In this document: in pieces, positions 9,670 to 15,806 of the stretch
Position numbering within the stretch: position 1 is the first letter of the stretch
How the letters are laid out: every line of letters begins with the position of its first letter
The notes under the pieces: model-generated
The model's input: the letters and a program-made list of their open reading frames with translations, nothing else
The model's database searches: none
Told to the model about the DNA's origin: nothing
DNA from: Verrucomicrobiota bacterium
Lineage (GTDB): Bacteria > Verrucomicrobiota > Verrucomicrobiia > Limisphaerales > UBA11320
Length of the DNA: 64,000 nt
Direction of reading: 5' to 3'
Assembly (NCBI GenBank): GCA_016199985.1
Contig: JACQFQ010000037.1
Coordinates: forward strand, 1-64,000
Translations under genes and position numbers: made by a program

Positions 9670-9697
9670 GGGGGTTCGAATCCCCCTCTCTCCGCCA
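9670..9697 (+). other. tRNA-Ser 3'-end fragment, probable integration attachment site
   Basis: These 28 bases form the T-arm (GGGGG, loop TTCGAAT, CCCCC), the 3' acceptor strand TCTCTCC, a G discriminator and CCA, as in a tRNA-Ser. The 5' acceptor strand GGAGAGA and the anticodon arm are absent upstream, so this is only the 3' end. Such fragments remain when an integrase recombines into a tRNA gene; the integrase gene starts 130 bases to the left. Because the fragment reads rightward, the element should lie to its left, with the intact tRNA at the far end, outside the window. Confidence 0.7.
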
Positions 9698-9716
9698 GTT
9701 TTCGTATGACGAAAAC
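9698..9716 (+). terminator. Hairpin after the tRNA fragment
   Basis: GTTTTCGT and ACGAAAAC form a perfect 8-bp stem with a 3-base ATG loop immediately after the CCA end. It is in the right place to have ended the original tRNA transcript. No long U-tract follows, so termination strength is unknown. Confidence 0.4.
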
Positions 9717-10170
9717 TGAAGGCTCAACCTCTGCGAGGCTGTGATCGGGTTCCTATCTCGGTCCTTAACTCCTTCAACACTGGACTTCCAAGTAAGCCCT
9801 TCCGTTCACTTCCCCAGAGTTCCCCCTGAACAACCTCATGCATCCCCACCCATCCCCGCCGGTGAGGAGCCTTCCTGTGCATTCCGAAGCCCTCGCTCGT
9901 GCGACTGAAGGGTTGATTCAGAACTTTGCCATGTGCAGGCTTGCGGGCATTCAGGTTTTGCGACACCAGATGTGGGAGGTTCTTTGCGGAACCTCCGGCG
10001 AGCGGGTGTTAGGGATATCGTTGATTGGGGTGATCCACGTGAAGAAGCCAAAACGAAAAACGGGGCAGAATCGGGCGCTGAGTTGGGATTCGAGGCCAAA
10101 CTCTCGGCTCACCCTGCCAGCAAGGGTAGCTCGAGAATGAGAACTCACCGCTTCGTCCATCTACCGCCTC
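9717..10170. other. Intergenic region upstream of hsdR
   Basis: About 450 bases with no recognisable gene. Open frames on both strands are present, but their composition is not protein-like. The promoter of the hsd operon should lie here, but I could not identify one with confidence. Confidence 0.4.
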
Positions 10171-13100
10171 ATGCCTGAAACGCCCGAACAACTCGCACGC
10201 CAGCAGATCGACGGGCAACTCGCCGTGTGCGGCTGGGTCGTCCAGGATTACAAGTCGGTGGACTTCTCCGTCGGCCGCGGCATCGCGCTTCGGGAAGTCC
10301 CGCTCACGACGGGCCCCTGCGATTACCTGCTGCTCGTGGACCGCAAAGCGGTCGGTGTGATCGAGGCCAAGAAGGAAGGCACCACGCTTTCCACCATCGC
10401 CGACCAGTCGGGGCGTTACGCCAACAGCCTTCCCGCCTTCCTCGCCGCCGATCTCACCGGCACGCTCCCGTTCCTTTACGAATCCACCGGCGTCGAGACC
10501 TTCTTCCGCGACGAACGCGATCCGGCTCCTCGCTCACGCCGCGTCTTCACCTTTCATCGCCCCGAGACGCTCGCCGAATGGGCCGCTGAGCCGGAGACGC
10601 TGCGCACCCGGTTGAGGGCCATGCCCACCGCGCACCCGCTCGCCACGCTGGGCATGCGCGAATGCCAGATCGAAGCCATCACCGGCCTGGAGCAATCCTT
10701 CGCCGAGGATCGCCCTCGTGCGCTCATCCACATGGCCACTGGCGCGGGCAAGACATTCACGGCCTGCGCCTTCACCTACCGCCTGATCAAATACGGTAAG
10801 GCCCGCCGCGTCCTCTTCCTTGTGGATCGCGCGAATCTCGGCGAGCAGGCCCGTGACGAGTTCCACCGCTACCGCACGCCTGACACCGGCCGCCTCTTCA
10901 CCGAACTCTACAACGTCCAGCATCTCGCCTCGCCGCACATCGATGATGTCTGCCGCGTCACCCTCTGCACCATCCAGCGACTCTACTCGATCCTGCGCGG
11001 GGAGGAACTTGCCGAGGACGCGGATGATCTCTCCGGTGCGGAAATCGCCGCCGCGTTCGGAGGCACGCGCACTCGCGATATCACTTACAACCCGGCCGTC
11101 CCCATTGAGAAATTCGATTTCATCGTCACCGACGAGTGTCACCGTTCCATCTACAATCTTTGGCGGCAAGTGCTCGAATACTTCGACGCCTCACTCATCG
11201 GCCTCACCGCCACGCCCGCGCCGCAGACCATCGCCTATTTCCACCAGAACCGCGTCGCGGAATACAACCACGAGCGTGCCGTCACCGATGGCGTGAATGT
11301 CGGCTACGACGTCTATCGCATCAAGACCAGGGTCACCGAGGCCGGCGGCAGAGTGGACAAAGGTTTCCTCATCGACCACCGCAGCAAGGCCTCGCGCAAG
11401 GCCCGGCAGGAAGTCCTCGCCGATGATCTCGATTACACGCCCGCCGACCTCGACCGCTCCGTCGTCGTGCCCGATCAGATCCGCACCATTCTGCGCACCT
11501 ACCGCGATGTCGTGCAGACCGAGCTGTTCCCCGGTCGCGTGCTCGTGCCGAAGACGCTCCTCTTCGCCAAGGACGACTCCCACGCCGAGGACATCGTCCA
11601 TCTCTGTCGCGAGGTCTTTGGCAAAGGCAATGACTTCTGCAAAAAGATCACCTATCAGGCGAAGCACCCCGTCACCGGCAAGCCCGCGAAGTCGAAGGAA
11701 CTCATCCGCGAATTCTGCCTCTCGCCCACGCTCCGCATCGCTGTGACCGTGGACATGATTGCCACCGGCACCGACATCAAGCCGCTCGAGGTCCTCGTCT
11801 TCCTGCGCGACGTCCGCAGCCGCGTCTATTTCGAGCAGATGAAAGGCCGAGGCACCCGCGTGCTCTCCTCCACCGACCTGCAATCCGTTTCGGGCGAAGA
11901 CGCCCGCGCCAAGACCCGTTTCGTCATCGTCGATGCCGTCGGTGTGTGCGAGAGCGACAAAACCGAATCACGTCCGCTCGACCGCCAGCCCACGGTGCTG
12001 ATGAAGACACTGCTCCAGCGCGTCCTTTTCCCCGGTGGCCGCGATGAAGACACTCTCACCACACTCGCCGCGCGCCTTGCCCGGCTCGACCGCGAACTCG
12101 AACCCGCCCAGCGACAGCAAATCGTCAACGCCTCGGGTGGTCACACCCCCGCGACACTCGCCGGCGCGCTCCTCCGCGCTTTCGATCCTGACGAAGTAGA
12201 AGCGGCGTCTCGCCGTTTGTTCGAGGCCGAAGAAAACAAGCGAGTGCAGACGCTTGCCAACTTCTTCGACCCAGGTGCACCCGTCACCATCACCGAAGCC
12301 AACCTCCCGCACTGGAAGCAGGACGGAGTTACTTACTTCGTGACCTTCCGCCTCGTGGACTCGCTCCCGCAGGAAAGGCTTCAGCAATGGATGGCGGACC
12401 GCGACCGCTGGCTTGCCACGCATCCCGAGCCGATGTCCGAGCAGGACAGGACGGAATACCACACCCGTTTCTCCGCCCTTCTCGACCACTGGCTGGATCA
12501 AGGCTCCGGATCGAATGCGCTCGCGTTGGACGAATGCAAGACCCTCGTCGCCGATGCCTTCGCCCATTTCGACGGCCAGCGCTACAAGCTCGGCGAGTTC
12601 GTCGTCGCTTCGAATCACGTCCACGTGATCGTCACGCCTTTGCCGGGAAACGACCTCAGCGACATCCTTCACTCTTGGAAGAGCTTTACGGCGAAAGGGA
12701 TCATCAAAGTGGAAGCGGCGTCCCGCCGCTTGCAGCCGTGGTGGGAAAAGCTCCACGAGCGTCGCCTTGCCACCGCTGCAAAAGAAAACCCATCCCAGTA
12801 TGCCGTCATTACCTTCCAGCGTCCCGTCTGGCAAAAAGAGTCCTTCGATCACATCGTTCGCTCGCAGGCATCACAGATGAAGTTTGAGGGTTACATCCGG
12901 GATCATCAAAGTGGAAGCGGCGTCTCGCCGCTTTCCCCGCTTTCCCCAGAAGAGGCGGAACAAAAGCGGCGGGACGCCGCTTCCACTCTGCTGATCTCGA
13001 CCGCCTGCGCCCCCTTCGACAAACCCGCGCTTCGTCACGCCCTCGAAGCACTCAAGCGGGAAACCGAGCAAGCCCTCGACATCTACACCCCCGACGAAGT

Positions 13101-13740
13101 GCTGGAGCAGGGTTTCGACGCCGCCGCCAGAGCGAAAGCAGCCGGCCTTGTCCAGGCCTTCCGCGACTACCTCACGCAGAACCAGGCCCAGATCGACGCC
13201 CTCCAAATTCTCTACAGCCGACCCTTCAAACAGCGCCTCACTGAGCCCATGCTCAAGGAACTGGAAAGCAAACTCCGCAGCACCCACGCCCTGTGGACCG
13301 AAGACCGCCTCTGGGATGCTTTCGCCGTCACTGCTCCCGACAAAGTGAGGGGCCGCTCCCAAGCCGGACGCTTCGCCGACCTCGTCGCCCTCGTCCGCTT
13401 CGCGCTGGAACAGCAACCCGTCCTTGCCCCCTTCGCGGACTCCGTCAGCGAGCGTTTCCACGCGTGGCTCATGGACAAAGCCAAGAGTGGTGGAAGCGGC
13501 GTCTCGCCGCTTCATTCCGACGACCCCAAGCGGCAGGGTGGCGCTTCCACCTTCACCCCCGAGCAACTCGCCTGGCTCTATTTGATCCGCGACCACATCG
13601 CCACCAGCCTGAGCATTGAGCCCGAGGATTTCGAATACACGCCCTTCGGCGAGCGTGGAGGGCTCGGCAAAGCGCACCAACTTTTTGGCGAGGGATTGAA
13701 TCGTATCCTGGAAGAACTCAATGTGGTCCTCGTTGCATGA
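10171..13740 (+). CDS. hsdR: HsdR, type I restriction subunit with embedded REP-associated transposase domain
   Basis: 1189 residues, the motor and nuclease subunit of a type I restriction enzyme. The N-terminal nuclease motif is DYLLLVDRKAVGVIEAKKEG (about 51-70). The superfamily 2 helicase has Walker A MATGAGKTF (188-196) and the DECH box (about 323-326); a QMKGRGTR motif follows. The C-terminal helical part (DIYTPDEVLEQGFDAAARAK on) is normal for the EcoEI-like branch. Between RAFDPD (about 675) and LLISTACAPFDK lies a foreign in-frame block of roughly 270 residues: REP-coded peptides plus a transposase domain with NHVHVIV (H816, H818) and a candidate catalytic tyrosine Y908. Another REP pair codes residues about 1107-1127. 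The gene overlaps the next by ATGA. Confidence 0.92.
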   Translation: MPETPEQLARQQIDGQLAVCGWVVQDYKSVDFSVGRGIALREVPLTTGPCDYLLLVDRKAVGVIEAKKEGTTLSTIADQSGRYANSLPAFLAADLTGTLPFLYESTGVETFFRDERDPAPRSRRVFTFHRPETLAEWAAEPETLRTRLRAMPTAHPLATLGMRECQIEAITGLEQSFAEDRPRALIHMATGAGKTFTACAFTYRLIKYGKARRVLFLVDRANLGEQARDEFHRYRTPDTGRLFTELYNVQHLASPHIDDVCRVTLCTIQRLYSILRGEELAEDADDLSGAEIAAAFGGTRTRDITYNPAVPIEKFDFIVTDECHRSIYNLWRQVLEYFDASLIGLTATPAPQTIAYFHQNRVAEYNHERAVTDGVNVGYDVYRIKTRVTEAGGRVDKGFLIDHRSKASRKARQEVLADDLDYTPADLDRSVVVPDQIRTILRTYRDVVQTELFPGRVLVPKTLLFAKDDSHAEDIVHLCREVFGKGNDFCKKITYQAKHPVTGKPAKSKELIREFCLSPTLRIAVTVDMIATGTDIKPLEVLVFLRDVRSRVYFEQMKGRGTRVLSSTDLQSVSGEDARAKTRFVIVDAVGVCESDKTESRPLDRQPTVLMKTLLQRVLFPGGRDEDTLTTLAARLARLDRELEPAQRQQIVNASGGHTPATLAGALLRAFDPDEVEAASRRLFEAEENKRVQTLANFFDPGAPVTITEANLPHWKQDGVTYFVTFRLVDSLPQERLQQWMADRDRWLATHPEPMSEQDRTEYHTRFSALLDHWLDQGSGSNALALDECKTLVADAFAHFDGQRYKLGEFVVASNHVHVIVTPLPGNDLSDILHSWKSFTAKGIIKVEAASRRLQPWWEKLHERRLATAAKENPSQYAVITFQRPVWQKESFDHIVRSQASQMKFEGYIRDHQSGSGVSPLSPLSPEEAEQKRRDAASTLLISTACAPFDKPALRHALEALKRETEQALDIYTPDEVLEQGFDAAARAKAAGLVQAFRDYLTQNQAQIDALQILYSRPFKQRLTEPMLKELESKLRSTHALWTEDRLWDAFAVTAPDKVRGRSQAGRFADLVALVRFALEQQPVLAPFADSVSERFHAWLMDKAKSGGSGVSPLHSDDPKRQGGASTFTPEQLAWLYLIRDHIATSLSIEPEDFEYTPFGERGGLGKAHQLFGEGLNRILEELNVVLVA
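12196..12218 (+). repeat. REP palindrome in hsdR (left edge of the transposase block)
   Basis: GTAGAAGCGGCGTCTCGCCG followed by TTT is a single GC-rich stem-loop unit, read in frame as V-E-A-A-S-R-R-L. It marks the point where HsdR homology stops and the transposase-containing insertion begins. Confidence 0.8.
12265..12910 (+). mobile_element. In-frame REP-associated tyrosine transposase (RAYT) domain inside hsdR
   Basis: The segment reads as a Y1/IS200-like REP-associated transposase. It starts around VTITEANLPHWKQDGVTYFV, has the alternating acidic/aromatic N-terminal half, then the HUH motif in ASNHVHVIV (H816 and H818 of the fused ORF), the SWKSFTAKGI segment, and the C-terminal VWQKESFDHIVRS and FEGYIRDH motifs. 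By comparison with E. coli RayT, whose active tyrosine lies in a YI.NP context, Y908 is the likely nucleophile, although the NP after it is replaced by DH and then a REP. A further REP interrupts the domain at 12709-12731. There is no stop or separate start, so it can be made only as part of HsdR unless an internal start is used. Confidence 0.75.
12709..12731 (+). repeat. REP palindrome inside the transposase domain
   Basis: GTGGAAGCGGCGTCCCGCCG followed by CTT, coding V-E-A-A-S-R-R-L. It separates the SWKSFTAKGI part of the transposase from its VWQKESFDHIVRS part. Together with 12 bases to its left it is part of a 25-base direct repeat shared with 12899-12923. Confidence 0.8.
12911..12986 (+). 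repeat. Inverted REP pair in hsdR (right edge of the transposase block)
   Basis: Two REP units in opposite orientation, 12911-12933 and 12964-12986, separated by 30 bases. Each is itself a stem-loop. In frame they code S-G-S-G-V-S-P-L ... K-R-R-D-A-A-S-T, a peptide that recurs at the other paired sites in hsdR, hsdS and hsdM. HsdR homology resumes directly after it with LLISTACAPFDK. Confidence 0.85.
13490..13550 (+). repeat. Inverted REP pair near the hsdR 3' end
   Basis: Units 13490-13512 and 13528-13550 in inverted orientation, coding G-S-G-V-S-P-L ... K-R-Q-G-G-A-S-T within the C-terminal helical region. The second unit has lost part of its inner stem, so this copy looks older than the others. 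Confidence 0.8.
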
Positions 13741-14177
13741 GCAAAAAAAAGTCGCCATCCGTAGAATCCACAACCTCCCCGACGATGGCGGGTTACACCC
13801 GATTGCTTGGTGATATCGACCATCTCATCGTCACCATCCGCCCGTTCGCCAGGCAGCTTGCAGCGCTGCAGCGGAGGATGAAGGCGGCTGGTCTCTTTGC
13901 CAACGAGCGCGAACTCCTGGACTGTCCGCAATGCGGCCTTCGGGAGGATGTCCTCATCTCGGGCCTGCTCATCACTTATCGTGAGCCCGGCTTCCCGCAA
14001 GATACTGGCCTCCGTTTCGAGGAACTCACCGCAGATACGTTCCGCTGTCCGTCCTGCGGCCAAAAGGTGAATGAACGGTTCGCAAGCGATGAGCCGATCT
14101 CCGGCTTCCTTGCAAAGCCCGCGACCAAGCGGTGCAAGTCCGCGGCACCTGCCAAGGAAGGAAAGCGAAAAGCATGA
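13737..14177 (+). CDS. Small zinc-ribbon protein encoded between hsdR and hsdS
   Basis: 146 residues with two CxxC pairs (LDCPQCGL and FRCPSCGQ, about 45 residues apart), a probable zinc ribbon, preceded by a helical segment (LLGDIDHLIVTIRPFARQLA) and ended by a Lys-rich tail. It overlaps the hsdR stop and the hsdS start by ATGA on both sides, so it is co-translated with the restriction enzyme and likely acts with it. I do not recognise the family. Possible roles are DNA binding or complex assembly; neither is shown by the sequence. Confidence 0.75.
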   Translation: MSKKKSPSVESTTSPTMAGYTRLLGDIDHLIVTIRPFARQLAALQRRMKAAGLFANERELLDCPQCGLREDVLISGLLITYREPGFPQDTGLRFEELTADTFRCPSCGQKVNERFASDEPISGFLAKPATKRCKSAAPAKEGKRKA

Positions 14178-15706
14178 GTAAGAACCCCGACACCGCAACC
14201 CAAAGTAGCAGCGGCGTCCCGCCGCTGAATCCAGCAGACCAAAAGCGGCGAGACGCCGCTTCCACTCTGGGTAACGCATCCCAAAGCAAGTCGAGCCCTG
14301 AAGGGGTGAAAGAAGGCGGGGAATTGCCCAAAGGGTGGGAGTGGAAAACAATCCCAGACCTCGTCACCGACGACGGCGTTTTTATCGATGGCGACTGGGT
14401 CGAGAGCAAAGACCAGGACCCGAATGGCGACGTGCGGCTGATTCAGTTGGCAGATGTTGGCGACGGAGTTTACCGCAATAGATCCGACCGCTTCATGACC
14501 AAGGCGAAAGCCCATGCATTGCACTGCACGTTGCTCAAAGACGGCGATGTGCTCATCGCTCGGATGCCTGATCCGCTTGGACGCGCCTGCATTTTTCCGG
14601 GCGACAAGAGGCTATCGGTGACTGTGGTGGATGTCGCAATCGTGCGCTCCGGCAACGGAGAGTTTGACCATCGGTGGCTCGCTTGTTTCGTGAACGCTCA
14701 TCCTTTCCGCTCCGCAATCTCCGGTTTGCAGGCTGGCTCAACGAGGAAACGGATTTCACGCGGCAATTTGGCGACTATTCCCTTGCCCGTTCCCCCCCTC
14801 CCCGAGCAGCGGCGGATTGTTGCTGAGATTGAGAAGCAATTTACGCGACTGGAGGCGGGGGTGGCGGCATTGCAGCGGGTGCAGGCCAACCTCAAACGCT
14901 ACCGCGCCGCCGTCCTCAAAGCCGCCTGTGAAGGCCGCCTCGTCCCTACGGAAGCGGAACTCCCTCGTAGAAGCGGCGTCCCGCCGCTTGGTTCTGCAAA
15001 AAAGCGGCAAGATGCCGCTTCTACTTTTGAAACCGGCGAAGCCCTACTAGCCCGCATCCTCACCGAGCGCCGTCAAAACTGGCTTGCCCGCCGTAGCCAT
15101 GGTGAAGGTGGGAAGGCCCGCGGCCAATACAAAGAACCTGCCGCGCCGGACACGACGAACCTTCCGACAATTCCGAATGGTTGGACGTGGGCGAACGGAG
15201 AGCAATTGTTCTCGTGGTCGAGTGGCGCAGGGCTCACGCAGCAAGACATTCAAGAAGGGAACTACCCCGTTTACGGCGGGAACGGTGTGACTGGTTATCA
15301 TAACGCCTTCGTCGCCGAAATCCCGACGCTCATCATCGGGAGAGTAGGCGCCCTGTGCGGAAACGTCTATCTGACTGATGGCCCAGCGTGGATAACGGAT
15401 AACGCGATCTACGCGATTCAGACTCCTTCGTGCGTTGCTATGCGGTTCATTCGGTTGGCATTCACGCGCGCAGAACTAAACAAGCGTGCCGCCGGTTCAG
15501 GCCAGCCGTTCGTAAATCAGCGCATGCTCAACGAGACCGTCATCCCACTCCCCCCTCTCGCCGAGCAGACGCGAATCGTGGCGGAAGTGGAGCGCCGACT
15601 GAGCGTGGTGGAGGAGTTGGAGTCGGTGGTGTCCGCCAACCTCCAGCGCGCCACCCGCCTCCGCAACAGTATTCTGCAGAAAGCATTCACGGGAGGTCTA
15701 CGGTGA
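14174..15706 (+). CDS. hsdS: HsdS, type I restriction-modification specificity subunit
   Basis: 510 residues with the usual two target-recognition domains and two conserved helical regions. The first half ends in PPLPEQRRIVAEIEKQFTRL and the second in PPLAEQTRIVAEVERRLSVV, followed by a C-terminal RNSILQKAFTGGL. The start at 14174 gives an ATGA overlap with the zinc-ribbon gene. Two in-frame REP pairs are inserted: one after only about 10 residues (about 11-31) and one in the linker between the halves (about 265-284), between TEAEL and FETGEALLARIL. Both positions are variable in the family, so function may be preserved. It determines which DNA sequence HsdM methylates and HsdR responds to. 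Confidence 0.92.
   Translation: MSKNPDTATQSSSGVPPLNPADQKRRDAASTLGNASQSKSSPEGVKEGGELPKGWEWKTIPDLVTDDGVFIDGDWVESKDQDPNGDVRLIQLADVGDGVYRNRSDRFMTKAKAHALHCTLLKDGDVLIARMPDPLGRACIFPGDKRLSVTVVDVAIVRSGNGEFDHRWLACFVNAHPFRSAISGLQAGSTRKRISRGNLATIPLPVPPLPEQRRIVAEIEKQFTRLEAGVAALQRVQANLKRYRAAVLKAACEGRLVPTEAELPRRSGVPPLGSAKKRQDAASTFETGEALLARILTERRQNWLARRSHGEGGKARGQYKEPAAPDTTNLPTIPNGWTWANGEQLFSWSSGAGLTQQDIQEGNYPVYGGNGVTGYHNAFVAEIPTLIIGRVGALCGNVYLTDGPAWITDNAIYAIQTPSCVAMRFIRLAFTRAELNKRAAGSGQPFVNQRMLNETVIPLPPLAEQTRIVAEVERRLSVVEELESVVSANLQRATRLRNSILQKAFTGGLR
14205..14265 (+). repeat. Inverted REP pair at the hsdS N-terminus
   Basis: Units 14205-14227 and 14243-14265. They code S-S-G-V-P-P-L ... K-R-R-D-A-A-S-T directly after the first ten codons of hsdS. 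The stems are nearly perfect. Confidence 0.85.
14967..15024 (+). repeat. Inverted REP pair in the hsdS inter-domain linker
   Basis: Units 14967-14989 and 15002-15024, coding R-S-G-V-P-P-L ... K-R-Q-D-A-A-S-T. In the second unit (AAGCGGCAAGATGCCGCTT) both sides of one stem pair have changed, G:C to A:T, so the hairpin is kept. Confidence 0.85.
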
Positions 15707-15753
15707 ATCCCACGCACGTATCTCTGTCCGGCTCGGCTACGGCGAGGCAGGCC

Positions 15754-15804
15754 TGCCTCCGCCAGTCCATCCTTCAAAAAGCCTTCATAGGGAAACTCCC
15801 ATAA
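15754..15804 (+). pseudogene. Second copy of the hsdS 3' end
   Basis: Forty-seven bases after the hsdS stop the same C-terminal motif recurs, C-L-R-Q-S-I-L-Q-K-A-F-I-G-K-L-P followed by TAA, against R-L-R-N-S-I-L-Q-K-A-F-T-G-G-L-R at the true end. It has no body and sits just ahead of the nSTAND gene. It is one of four hsdS-tail remnants that punctuate this locus. Confidence 0.75.
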
Positions 15805-15806
15805 GA

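Noticed and set aside
9605-9697. Complete tRNA-Ser gene
   Set aside because: There is no 5' acceptor strand, D-arm or anticodon arm upstream of the T-arm; only the 3' end is present.
9724-9966. Minus-strand 80-codon frame between the tRNA fragment and hsdR
   Set aside because: It lacks a domain and has atypical composition; it is most likely chance coding in an intergenic region.
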